NCBI GenBank assembly: GCA_023460235.1
Contig: JAEWRE010000039.1
Location: 1 to 64,000 of the forward strand
Direction: 5' to 3'
From: Bacillota bacterium
GTDB taxonomy: Bacteria; Bacillota; Clostridia; TANB77; CAG-465
Length of the DNA: 64,000 bases
Part shown: positions 36,561 to 44,223 of the stretch, piece by piece
How positions within the stretch are numbered: position 1 is the stretch's first letter
Layout of the letters: every line of letters begins with the position of its first letter
Program-made: the position numbers and the translations under genes
Notes under the pieces: model-generated
Told to the model about the DNA's origin: nothing
Seen by the model: only the letters and a program-made list of their open reading frames with translations
The model's database searches: none

Positions 36561-37358
36561 TTATTTAGCTAAGAAATTATTTAGTATCTCAACTAGTTGT
36601 GGTCTCATTAATACTATTTGATATATTATTAAAACTACAAGTATACCCAGAACTGCACTAATAACCATATATATTGGTCTAATTTTATTATTTTCAATCC
36701 TTATTTGCGCTATCATAATACTTAAAATGAATGAAACACCACAAACGAATATACTTTTAGTAATTATATATACATATGTAGTAAGGGCAAATGCAAGCAT
36801 TACTCTAGCACTTGGATATGCTTGTGAGAATTTATCACCTTTTCCAAACATTCCTTTAAGTATAACAGCAAGTAGTATAACAGCAAAAATGATTGTAAAA
36901 AGTACATGCAACTTAGACTCAAATATAGAATTAATAACAGATGAAGTTGCAATATATAGTTTATCAACAAATAAAAAGTAGGCTACTATTACTGCAACAA
37001 TTCCTGATATAAACACTCCACCTGCTGCAATATCTTTTGCAGCTTTTGCTCTATCATCATATTTATCTGTTACTAAGTCTACAATATATTCCACAGTTGA
37101 ATTTATCATTTCTGCAAATATTACAAAACCTATTGTAAGACAAAGACAAGCAAATTCTGTTTTAGTAAAATCAAAAAATAAACTAGATATTAATACAAAT
37201 AGTCCTATTATATAATCAATTCTTAGGTTTCTTTCTGTTTTAAATGCTCTAATTACTCCATCAATTGCATGTCCTAATGCTGTGATAAAAGTTTTATTTT
37301 TAACATTTTTTATATCATTTAAATTCATTTCTTTCTTTTCATTTTTCTTGTATTCCAT
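36561..37358 (-). CDS. dgkA: DgkA-type lipid kinase fused to a degenerate PAP2 domain
   Basis: 265 residues. The N-terminal half is a DgkA-type undecaprenol/diacylglycerol kinase with 'GHAIDGVIRAFKTERNLRID' and 'FAEMINSTVEYIVDLVTDKYDDRAKAAKDIAAGGV' (parts), including the conserved Glu and Asn. The second half has the shape of a PAP2 phosphatase with five hydrophobic helices, but the expected PSGHS motif reads PSARV and the SR-x5-H-like motif reads 'QIRIENNKIR', so both catalytic His residues are missing. The kinase part probably phosphorylates undecaprenol; the second part would not be an active phosphatase. The gap to ybeY is one base. Confidence 0.85.
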   Translation of the reverse strand: MEYKKNEKKEMNLNDIKNVKNKTFITALGHAIDGVIRAFKTERNLRIDYIIGLFVLISSLFFDFTKTEFACLCLTIGFVIFAEMINSTVEYIVDLVTDKYDDRAKAAKDIAAGGVFISGIVAVIVAYFLFVDKLYIATSSVINSIFESKLHVLFTIIFAVILLAVILKGMFGKGDKFSQAYPSARVMLAFALTTYVYIITKSIFVCGVSFILSIMIAQIRIENNKIRPIYMVISAVLGILVVLIIYQIVLMRPQLVEILNNFLAK

Positions 37359-37359
37359 A

Positions 37360-37872
37360 TTATTTTGATACTCCTATCTCATTTAATATTTTTTCTTCAA
37401 GTTCTCTCATCTTTATTTTATCATTTTCTATAATATGATCATAACCAAGTAAGTGGCATATACCATGTGTTATCATGTACAGAGTTTCTCTAAGTATTCC
37501 TGTTTCATATTCTATTGAATGCTCCTCAACAACTTTTAAACAGATAAATATATCACCTAGCTCTAATTCTTTTATAACCTTATTTTTATCATGTTCATTT
37601 TTAATACTTTCTAATTCATTCATATCGAATATAGGGAAAGAAAGGACATCAGTTTCCTTATCAATCCCTCTATATTCTTTATTAATATTTTGTATTTCTT
37701 CACTTGAAACCAAAGTTATAGTTACTGAAACATTATCAATATTTATTTTTTCATTTTCTAATGCCAAATATACAATATCATATACTTTTTCAGTAATATT
37801 TTCTCCACATAGTTCATGTATCTTTTCTACTAAATTATCATCTAAGTCAATGTCTATATTTTCTTTTTTCAT
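37360..37872 (-). CDS. ybeY: endoribonuclease YbeY
   Basis: 170 residues from the ATG at 37872 with AAGGA 6 bases upstream; a TTG five codons earlier overlaps that site. The zinc motif HGxxHLxGYDH appears as 'MITHGICHLLGYDH', and 'DVLSFPIFD' and 'LGDIFI' are further family signatures. YbeY acts in 16S rRNA 3'-end maturation and ribosome quality control. It lies between yqfD and dgkA, as in many Firmicutes, but the usual phoH and yqfF genes before it are absent. Confidence 0.93.
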   Translation of the reverse strand: MKKENIDIDLDDNLVEKIHELCGENITEKVYDIVYLALENEKINIDNVSVTITLVSSEEIQNINKEYRGIDKETDVLSFPIFDMNELESIKNEHDKNKVIKELELGDIFICLKVVEEHSIEYETGILRETLYMITHGICHLLGYDHIIENDKIKMRELEEKILNEIGVSK

Positions 37873-37873
37873 T

Positions 37874-39055
37874 TTAGTTCCTTTCAATAAATTTTCCTAT
37901 TTCTTCATTAACAGTAAACTTTGTATTAACAGTAATTCCATTTTGAGTATCTGTAATGATAGTATCCTTTTGTTTTAATATACCTTTTTTAACTTTCCCT
38001 AATATATCATTATTTAGGTGATTTTCTATATCACTATTTGAGATATTAACAAGTTCTTCTTTTGTTCTTGTAATAGATATTTCATTATATTCTGAACATT
38101 TATATAAATCAAAAGAAATCTCATGTCCAAATATTTTAATAGTTTTGCTGCTTTTAGTTATATCATATTTTTTATTTTTATTCAAATAGTTTAACATATT
38201 TTCTTTAGAATCTATTCCAATTCCAATTGTATATCTTACTTTACCCGCATATTCCTTATTTATAATCTCATAATTATATTCTTTATTTAACTCATACTCC
38301 TTATCAATATTTATTATACCTTTTGCTGTAACTTTTTGAGGTTCTAATACTTTACTATACATTATTCCCTCAATAAGAACTGTACCTTCTTCAACATAGC
38401 TTCCAGCCTTAAATTTTGCAGTTCCATTTTCTGGTACGATTTTAGTAATGATACCTGATTTATCTGCTACAATATCTCCTAATCTAGTATTTTGAATATT
38501 TTCCTCATCAATTTTTGTTTTTTCTACAACTTTTATAGTGGCTTTTGTTCCATCTATTTCAAGACCTGCCCATGTAATATCTTGCAGTTCTACTCTAAAA
38601 TTATTAATAACCTTCTTCTTATCAAGCCCAATTTTACTTTTTCCAACGTATACTCCTGATTCATGTAATGCAGTTATTATTTGTTCATTTGTTACATATG
38701 TATTTCCAACTACATCTATATCCCATATAAAAGTTGAAAAAGAAATACTAAAAAATATTAGTAACCCAATTAAAGCAAAAATCAATTTCCTTTTTCTATA
38801 CTTATGCAACATAAAATATAATCCTTTTTTTTCTTTTATTTCCACTTTACATTTAGTCTTCTTTGATATTGGACGCAATTTTTTAAAATCACTAACATTC
38901 ATTTTAAATCTGACTACACCCTTAACAATATTTCTTACATCCCATATTTTTACATTATTTATTCTACACAGATTTATAAATCGCTCTGTAAAAAATCCTT
39001 CTATTTGAACAGATATTATACCAAATAAATTATTTAAAAACTTGTTTAATCCCAT
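37874..39055 (-). CDS. yqfD: sporulation protein YqfD
   Basis: 393 residues, full length. An N-terminal cytoplasmic domain with 'VQIEGFFTERFINLC' and 'IWDVRN' precedes one membrane helix (about 90-112, 'LIFALIGLLIFFSISF') and the outside domain 'WDIDVVGNTYVTNEQIITALHESGVYVGKSK' (parts), which is POTRA-like in this family. YqfD is needed for late sporulation in Bacillus subtilis and is made in the mother cell under sigma-E. It follows yqfC by 17 bases. Confidence 0.92.
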   Translation of the reverse strand: MGLNKFLNNLFGIISVQIEGFFTERFINLCRINNVKIWDVRNIVKGVVRFKMNVSDFKKLRPISKKTKCKVEIKEKKGLYFMLHKYRKRKLIFALIGLLIFFSISFSTFIWDIDVVGNTYVTNEQIITALHESGVYVGKSKIGLDKKKVINNFRVELQDITWAGLEIDGTKATIKVVEKTKIDEENIQNTRLGDIVADKSGIITKIVPENGTAKFKAGSYVEEGTVLIEGIMYSKVLEPQKVTAKGIINIDKEYELNKEYNYEIINKEYAGKVRYTIGIGIDSKENMLNYLNKNKKYDITKSSKTIKIFGHEISFDLYKCSEYNEISITRTKEELVNISNSDIENHLNNDILGKVKKGILKQKDTIITDTQNGITVNTKFTVNEEIGKFIERN

Positions 39056-39072
39056 TTATATTGCCTCCTATG

Positions 39073-39411
39073 TTACCTCTTATAGTTTATACTATATATA
39101 CTCCCTGCTATAACTAGTTCAGAATCATTTATTTCTTTTATATCAAGGTTATTTCCATCTACAATAACATCTACATTTGCAGTTTTTATCTTTATATAGT
39201 CATCATAATAATCAATAATTTGTCTATATCCTTCAATCAAAACATCAGTATCTTCAATAACCGTTATTTTGGTCGAATTTCCTGCAACTTCAGGTGGCAA
39301 TTCTAAAAAATCAGAAAATTTATTCTTTACTTCAGAGACATTATCTCTTAATTTCATATTTTTCATTATTTCTTTATACCATTTTTTCTTTTCTTTGTTT
39401 TTTATTTTCAT
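39073..39411 (-). CDS. yqfC: sporulation protein YqfC (YabP family)
   Basis: 112 residues. The YabP/YqfC domain covers about residues 28-112 ('KFSDFLELPPEVAGNSTKIT', 'DTDVLIEGYRQIIDYYDDYIKI', 'GNNLDIKEINDSELVIAGSI'). A basic N-terminal extension of about 20 residues (KIKNKEKKKWYKEIMKNMK) precedes the usual start. The family is sporulation-specific and co-occurs with yqfD. The ribosome site AGGGAGAG supports the chosen start. Confidence 0.88.
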   Translation of the reverse strand: MKIKNKEKKKWYKEIMKNMKLRDNVSEVKNKFSDFLELPPEVAGNSTKITVIEDTDVLIEGYRQIIDYYDDYIKIKTANVDVIVDGNNLDIKEINDSELVIAGSIYSINYKR

Positions 39412-39523
39412 AATATCTCTCCCTCATACATTATACTAATTCATATTGAAAATATGATTGAATTATGTGACGTTGAATGTCGAATTTTGTAAATCTTTTG
39501 TTTTAAAAAAATATCTAAATATG

Positions 39524-39552
39524 TTGACATCTACAAGTTTTTGTAGTATATT
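39524..39552 (+). promoter_or_regulatory. agrA promoter with palindromic operator in the spacer
   Basis: TTGACA (39524-39529) and TATATT (39547-39552) with a 17-base spacer. Within the spacer lies a perfect inverted repeat CTACAAgtttTTGTAG (39531-39546). A protein bound there would block RNA polymerase, so it is a good operator candidate. The start codon of the response regulator is 38 bases downstream. Confidence 0.75.
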
Positions 39553-39589
39553 AGTATATGTGTAAAAATATGGAATTAGAGGAAAATAT

Positions 39590-40267
39590 ATGATAAAAAT
39601 TGGGATGTGTGATGATAATTTTGAAACTATCAAATCTGTACAGTTTGTTTTGGAATCTCAACTAATGCAAAACGACTTTGAAGCTGAAATAACTGTAGTT
39701 ACAGATAATCAAAAAGAAATATTTGATAAAATTTATAATAAAGAAATTGATATATTATTTTTAGATATGGATTTTAAAAATAGTGGTAAAAACGGTCTTG
39801 ATTTTGCAAGAGATTTAAGAGACGTAAACAAAGAATTTTACCTAATTTTTTTAACCGCTCACCAAAGATACATGCATGAATCATTTTTAGTTAAAGTATT
39901 TGATTATATTATAAAACCAACTAATACAGATGTTATATCTGATTTAGTTATAAGATTAAAAGACGAATTTAAAAATAGTAATGCATTGTTTTTATATTTA
40001 AATAAATGGATTACTATTAGAACAGATGAGATTTTATATATTGAAAAAATCGGAAACAAATCTCAAATCGTTACTAAAAATTTAGTAGAAACTAGCAATA
40101 AGACTTTAGATGCTCTACTTAAAGAATTACCAAATAATTTTAGGAAATGTCATAGATCTTATATTATTAATGAGAACAAAATATTGACTTTGGATAAAAA
40201 AGAAGGTTATGCTTATTTTTCAAAAAAGCAGCGTTGCCCAATAAATTCACAGTTTAGTATATATTAG
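39590..40267 (+). CDS. AgrA-like response regulator (REC-LytTR)
   Basis: 225 residues. The receiver domain has acidic residues in 'GMCDDN' (8-9), the phosphoacceptor Asp59 in 'ILFLDMDF', and a Lys in 'YIIKPTN' (about residue 107). The C-terminal LytTR DNA-binding domain starts near residue 125, with 'DEILYIEKIGNKSQIVT' and 'NFRKCHRSYIINENKI'. It would be phosphorylated by the kinase encoded 11 bases downstream and bind paired sites upstream of agr-type promoters. The ribosome site is AGAGGA. Confidence 0.9.
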   Translation: MIKIGMCDDNFETIKSVQFVLESQLMQNDFEAEITVVTDNQKEIFDKIYNKEIDILFLDMDFKNSGKNGLDFARDLRDVNKEFYLIFLTAHQRYMHESFLVKVFDYIIKPTNTDVISDLVIRLKDEFKNSNALFLYLNKWITIRTDEILYIEKIGNKSQIVTKNLVETSNKTLDALLKELPNNFRKCHRSYIINENKILTLDKKEGYAYFSKKQRCPINSQFSIY

Positions 40268-40278
40268 AGGAGATAAAA

Positions 40279-41616
40279 ATGGAAAATATAATTTTAAATA
40301 TAGTAAATATAATTGTTCAATGTTCTATTACTACATACTTTTTAATAAAGTTGGCAAGTATTACTGAGGACAAAAGTTACAGTAAAAATAGAATTTTTAC
40401 TGTAATTATGCTGATTTTTATAGGAATGATTTTTACATTTGTAATGAAAAATGTTTTTCTTATTACAAATGTATTCATTAATAGTTTATTGCCTATGTTA
40501 ACTTTAATAATAAGTTTAGTTATTATATTAAGAATAAATATTATAAGAGCAATATTTATTTACTTATCAATTTTTTTAACATTTGCAATAACAGAATCAA
40601 TATCAGCATTATTTTTAATGCTAATATTTAAAATTGATGCTAACTATATATATAATTCAATGAAGCTAATACTATTACTCATTTTATTACAATCTGTTTT
40701 GAACTTTTTTATAATATTAATAATATCTAACATTCTAGAGAACTGGAAAAACTATAAAATTATGCTAGCCTCAATAAACTCAAAACAAATTATTAATTTT
40801 ATTTTAATACTAATTCCTTGTATCTTACCGCAAATATTTATGACCATTTATAACTATTACGATTATCCTGTTTCTTTTCTAATTGTAAATTCAGTACAAA
40901 TGATAATTGTAACATTAACTCTGTTTACTTTCTTTAAAATGACAGTTGAACGTGATAAAACACAATCCGATTTAATAACTAGCGAAATCCATAATAAGAC
41001 TATGGTTGGAATGGTAGATGGTGTAAGGACCCTTAAACATGATTATAACAATATTATTCAAGCATTAAATGGTTATGTTTCAACAAAGCAATATGATAAA
41101 TTACAAGATCATATAAATAATGTATTAAAAGAATGTAATATAGTAAATAATTTATCTATGATAGATCCTAATGTATTTAACGAACCAGCTATATATGGTA
41201 TAGTTGGTGCAAAATATTTTCTTGCAAGTGAAGCTGATATAACATTTGATATTGATGTTATGACAGATTTAAGAGAAATAAACTTTCCTAAGCCAGAGTT
41301 ATCAAGAATATTAGGTATTTTACTTGATAATGCAATAGAAGCAACAAATAAAGTTGATAATAAATATATTAGACTTGAAATGAAATTTGACAATAGAAAA
41401 TGTGCAGATATTATACGAGTAGTAAATACATACGACAATAATATAGATATTAATCTTACTGAAATATATAAAAAAGGTGTATCTTCAAAACAAGAAAAAT
41501 CAGGTATTGGATTATGGGAAGTCAAAAAAATTGTTACTAAAATTAGACACTCACAAGTATACGCAACAATTGAAGGAAATAAGTTCGTACAAAATTTAAT
41601 TATAGAAAAAACCTAA
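40279..41616 (+). CDS. AgrC-like sensor histidine kinase (GHKL)
   Basis: 445 residues. Six to seven hydrophobic helices fill residues 1-220, the peptide-sensing part; the kinase part has the phosphoacceptor His254 in 'RTLKHDYNNIIQAL', the N box 'LLDNAIEATNK' and the G box 'KSGIGLWEVKKI'. This HDxxN layout and GHKL ATPase are typical of AgrC/HPK10 kinases that detect cyclic autoinducing peptides. It forms an operon with the regulator, and the genes for peptide and processing enzyme lie opposite, 300 bases downstream. Confidence 0.9.
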   Translation: MENIILNIVNIIVQCSITTYFLIKLASITEDKSYSKNRIFTVIMLIFIGMIFTFVMKNVFLITNVFINSLLPMLTLIISLVIILRINIIRAIFIYLSIFLTFAITESISALFLMLIFKIDANYIYNSMKLILLLILLQSVLNFFIILIISNILENWKNYKIMLASINSKQIINFILILIPCILPQIFMTIYNYYDYPVSFLIVNSVQMIIVTLTLFTFFKMTVERDKTQSDLITSEIHNKTMVGMVDGVRTLKHDYNNIIQALNGYVSTKQYDKLQDHINNVLKECNIVNNLSMIDPNVFNEPAIYGIVGAKYFLASEADITFDIDVMTDLREINFPKPELSRILGILLDNAIEATNKVDNKYIRLEMKFDNRKCADIIRVVNTYDNNIDINLTEIYKKGVSSKQEKSGIGLWEVKKIVTKIRHSQVYATIEGNKFVQNLIIEKT

Positions 41617-41633
41617 TGAAACACTTTCATTAG
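41613..41633 (+). terminator. weak hairpin overlapping the agrC stop
   Basis: Perfect 9-bp stem CTAATGAAA/TTTCATTAG with a 3-base loop, overlapping the stop codon; the T-run after it is interrupted. Read-through into the following structured spacer is possible. Confidence 0.45.
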
Positions 41634-41677
41634 TATAATAGATGTATATTTTTAAAATTACTAAGACAATAATTGGT

Positions 41678-41714
41678 ATTTTGCAGGTGAAAAATATATG
41701 TTCGCCTGCAAAAT
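41678..41714 (+). other. hairpin enclosing the ribosome site of a tiny ORF
   Basis: Arms of 14 bases (41678-41691 and 41701-41714, one G-T pair) enclose a 9-base loop. On the plus strand the left arm contains AGGTGA (41686-41691 region), and the loop ends with an ATG (41698) that opens a 19-codon frame to 41757, MFACKMLNNPLHVLIAYMI. Pairing would hide the ribosome site. It could be a regulated leader peptide, or only a strong hairpin at the 3' end of the facing agrD transcript. There is no U-run on either side. Confidence 0.35.
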
Positions 41715-41827
41715 GCTTAATAACCCTTTACACGTACTAATTGCGTATATGATTTGACCTTTTGTATTTTTTATTTTTTGAAAATATATCAATTACCATA
41801 AATATTATATTATTCAAATATTACAGA

Positions 41828-41885
41828 TTTTTTACAAAGCATTAGGTGCTTTGTAAAAAATTTACAAGCACCCTTAATGTTTTTT
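41828..41885 (+). promoter_or_regulatory. two mutually exclusive hairpins, the second terminator-like
   Basis: Hairpin A is a perfect 14-bp stem (41828-41841 with 41847-41860, loop TTAGG). Hairpin B uses the right arm of A (41840-41857) to pair with 41861-41879, and is followed on the plus strand by TTTTTT (41880-41885), as in an intrinsic terminator. Because A and B share bases only one can form, the classic layout of an attenuator. It lies between agrC and agrD, which point at each other. On the minus strand hairpin B has no U-run. Confidence 0.5.
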
Positions 41886-41927
41886 ATCTGCTTTAATTAA
41901 CTTAATATTAATAATTTAATATTATGC

Positions 41928-42044
41928 TTATTTTTGAATTAGACTTCTAGGTGCGCTAGTTTGATGAAAAGTACCTAATATCCAACAACTGTTTGTTGAT
42001 GATTTAGCATACATTTCAATAACTTTTTTAACTAGTTTTTTCAT
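41928..42044 (-). CDS. agrD: AgrD-like autoinducing peptide precursor
   Basis: 38 codons. The ATG at 42044 follows GAGAGGTG by 8 bases. The peptide has the AgrD three-part design: an amphipathic basic leader (MKKLVKKVIEMYAKSSTNS), a core with a single Cys20 (CWILGTFHQ), and a tail 'TSAPRSLIQK' whose A-P-R-S-L resembles the conserved P-x-x-L of AgrD tails that AgrB recognises. AgrB would cut after the core and form a thiolactone on Cys20; the exact ring end (Gly24 to His27) cannot be fixed from sequence. It is 210 bases after agrB and faces the agrAC operon. It is not long enough for ordinary gene finding. Confidence 0.85.
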   Translation of the reverse strand: MKKLVKKVIEMYAKSSTNSCWILGTFHQTSAPRSLIQK

Positions 42045-42165
42045 ATATTTATCACCTCTCTCATTTCAACTTTAATTCTACCATTATACTTTTACAATTA
42101 TTACTTTTACGCTATTAAGTAAAAATCTTTTTTAATTTATATTTCAAACTAATTTCATTAAATAA

Positions 42166-42189
42166 ATATACTTTGTATACCAAGTATAT
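42166..42189. repeat. 24-base palindrome between agrB and agrD
   Basis: A near-perfect palindrome with a single mismatched pair (arms ATATACTTtGTATAC and its complement), located 122 bases before the agrD start. There is no U-run, so it is more likely an operator or an mRNA processing or stability element than a terminator. Confidence 0.45.
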
Positions 42190-42254
42190 CAAAAAGATCT
42201 ATTATAAAAGCATAATATAGAATTAATTATATATATATTAGTATTTTTATTATA

Positions 42255-42896
42255 CTAATTTATACCTTTGTTATTAAAATAATCTTTAAACTCTTCTGAC
42301 TCATAACTATATTTACATTTAAATAATCTATAGAATGGTTTTGTTGAAAAAGTGTTGATTAAAAATATTGTTGATATTATAATTGTACTTATATAATTAC
42401 TTTTAATTATATATAGTGTAACAATATATATTAATAATAATGATATAAAAGCAAATAGCTTGTATCTTTTTCTCTTTTCTGAACTTAATATTGGTATTTC
42501 TTCAGTATCAGCTGGTGATATTTTTAATATAATAAATGTTGAATATATAAAAGTTATAAAGTATATAAAATATATAGCATCATTTGATAGACTTATATTT
42601 TTTGATATTATTACTGGTAAAGTAAAAAACATTAATGAAACTAAAAAGCAAATTAAATTGGTTCTTGCATGAGCTCCTCCAATAAAACCCTTATAGCATA
42701 TAGTTATTAATCCAACAATTGCTACATCTTTTAATATATTAAATAAAAAACTAATTAATATTATCAATACGTATTTAGGTATATCTTCTAATATCCTAAC
42801 AACTCCAAATAACATTATTTCTCTTTGGTCACCAGTGATTTTTTCATCTTTATATAGTACATTATCTAATAAATAATTTCCCAATTTATCTACCAT
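42255..42896 (-). CDS. agrB: AgrB-like peptide-processing membrane protease
   Basis: 213 residues from the ATG at 42896, 7 bases after AGGTGA; an ATG six codons upstream has no ribosome site. About five to six hydrophobic helices. The catalytic pair is His76 and Cys83 in 'GGAHARTNLICFLVS', with the same six-residue spacing as His77/Cys84 of Staphylococcus aureus AgrB; 'SPADTEEIPI' is another AgrB signature. The enzyme removes the AgrD tail and makes the thiolactone. It is on the opposite strand to the kinase and regulator, so the operon order differs from the staphylococcal agrBDCA. Confidence 0.93.
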   Translation of the reverse strand: MVDKLGNYLLDNVLYKDEKITGDQREIMLFGVVRILEDIPKYVLIILISFLFNILKDVAIVGLITICYKGFIGGAHARTNLICFLVSLMFFTLPVIISKNISLSNDAIYFIYFITFIYSTFIILKISPADTEEIPILSSEKRKRYKLFAFISLLLIYIVTLYIIKSNYISTIIISTIFLINTFSTKPFYRLFKCKYSYESEEFKDYFNNKGIN

Positions 42897-43067
42897 ATTT
42901 CTATCACCTGACATTATTATATATTAATATTTTCCCAATTTATTAAAATTAATTTAAAATCTCATATTTTATATGTTAAATATGCTTTTTATAATTTCGC
43001 CATCTTTTTTTTACATTTTATATACACCTTCTACATTAAGTGTCACTATACAAGCCTCTAAACAGTG

Positions 43068-43086
43068 TATTAATGTAACATTAATA
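43068..43086. promoter_or_regulatory. perfect palindrome upstream of peroxiredoxin gene
   Basis: TATTAATGTAACATTAATA, nine-base arms around one base, 41 bases before the GTG start of the peroxiredoxin gene. It fits an operator; the binding protein is unknown. The rest of the 42897-43126 spacer is A+T-rich with no gene seen. Confidence 0.45.
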
Positions 43087-43126
43087 ATTTTTTTATCATA
43101 TTATAAGTTAAAGGAGGTCTTTTTTC

Positions 43127-43960
43127 GTGGAAAATTTTAATATAAAAAATAATACTGAGAAAGAAAATCTAGATAATAGAGGCATCACAATTATTTGTGA
43201 AGATGATTCTAGTACACCAATGATTGGCGATAAAGCTCCATTATTTACAGCAGATACAACGATGGGACAAATAAAATTAAGTGATTACATGGGGAAATGG
43301 GTAATATTATTTTCACATCCGGGTGATTTCACACCAGTATGTACTACTGAATTTATCGCTTTTGCCAGAATGTATCCTGAATTTGAAAAGAGAAATTGTG
43401 ATTTAATAGGATTATCAATTGATAGCACACTGTCACATATTGCTTGGTTAAATAATATACATAAAAATACAGGAATACAAATTCCATTTCCGTTAATTTC
43501 AGACCTAACAATGAGTATATCAAAAAAGTACGGAATGCTAGCACCAAATGCAAGCACTACAAGAACAGTGAGATGTGTTTTTGTAATTGATCCCGAACAA
43601 AAAATAAGAGCTATAATCGAGTACCCGCTTCAAATTGGAAGAAACATTGGAGAAATCTTAAGATTATTAGATGCTCTACAATTTTTTGATAATAACAATT
43701 TATATACGCCTGCAAATTGGTTACCAGGTCAACCTGCAGTTGTTCCACCACCAAAAACTTATCAAGATATAATGGATAATGTAAATAATCCTACAGGTTT
43801 TAATTGTATGGATTGGTATTTGTGCTTTACACCTAGTTTAAATTCTATTTCACAAATGAATCTTGAAGATACAAACAAAATTATGTCTGATAATTTTGAT
43901 TTTTTTAATAAAAATAATATTCAAATGAATAATTGTAATTCATTTACAAGAAATTTTTAA
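43127..43960 (+). CDS. peroxiredoxin (Prx6-like) with N- and C-terminal extensions
   Basis: 277 residues from a GTG, 9 bases after AAGGAGG. The peroxidatic Cys is in 'SHPGDFTPVCTTEF' (about residue 72), followed by 'DLIGLSIDSTLSHIAWLNNI' and 'RTVRCVFVIDPEQKIRAIIEYP', the arrangement of the 1-Cys/Prx6 group. About 35 residues precede the domain and about 60 follow it, the latter with Cys in 'FNCMDWYLCF' and an Asn-rich end. It reduces peroxides. Similar proteins are found in clostridial spore coats (for example the N-terminal domain of C. difficile CotE), and the next gene is a small Cys-rich protein, so a spore-coat role is possible but unproven. Confidence 0.85.
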   Translation: MENFNIKNNTEKENLDNRGITIICEDDSSTPMIGDKAPLFTADTTMGQIKLSDYMGKWVILFSHPGDFTPVCTTEFIAFARMYPEFEKRNCDLIGLSIDSTLSHIAWLNNIHKNTGIQIPFPLISDLTMSISKKYGMLAPNASTTRTVRCVFVIDPEQKIRAIIEYPLQIGRNIGEILRLLDALQFFDNNNLYTPANWLPGQPAVVPPPKTYQDIMDNVNNPTGFNCMDWYLCFTPSLNSISQMNLEDTNKIMSDNFDFFNKNNIQMNNCNSFTRNF

Positions 43961-43984
43961 AATTTTATTTAAGGAGGGATTAAT

Positions 43985-44155
43985 ATGAATAATAATTGTA
44001 ATAATACAAGTAATGATATTTGTGGTTGTTTAAAAAATTTATTTTGTGGAAATAGTTGTATATTTATAATACTTATTGTTGTTGTACTTCTATGTTGTTG
44101 TGGAAAAGGAAATAATACAAGTAATGACAATAATTGTAATGTAGATTTATTATAG
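43985..44155 (+). CDS. small Cys/Asn-rich single-helix protein
   Basis: 56 residues; a strong ribosome site (AAGGAGGG, 6 bases) and 24 bases after the peroxiredoxin gene. Nine Cys residues: the N-terminal part (MNNNCNNTSNDICGCLKNLF) and 'CGNSC' are followed by a hydrophobic helix 'IFIILIVVVLLCCCG' and a polar tail with 'NTSNDNN' repeated from the start. Proteins of this kind (very short, Cys-rich, Asn-rich) are often found in spore coats and are missed by gene finders. Function unknown; co-transcription with a peroxiredoxin suggests thiol chemistry or coat crosslinking. Confidence 0.75.
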   Translation: MNNNCNNTSNDICGCLKNLFCGNSCIFIILIVVVLLCCCGKGNNTSNDNNCNVDLL

Positions 44156-44223
44156 TTTCAAATATTTAAAATTATATACATTTTTTGAATAATATTACAA
44201 ATACTAATTTTGAGGTGAATATT

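Noticed and set aside
42911..42960. Promoter TTGGGA/TATAAT for agrB
   Set aside because: The spacing is only 11 bases, too short for sigma-A recognition.
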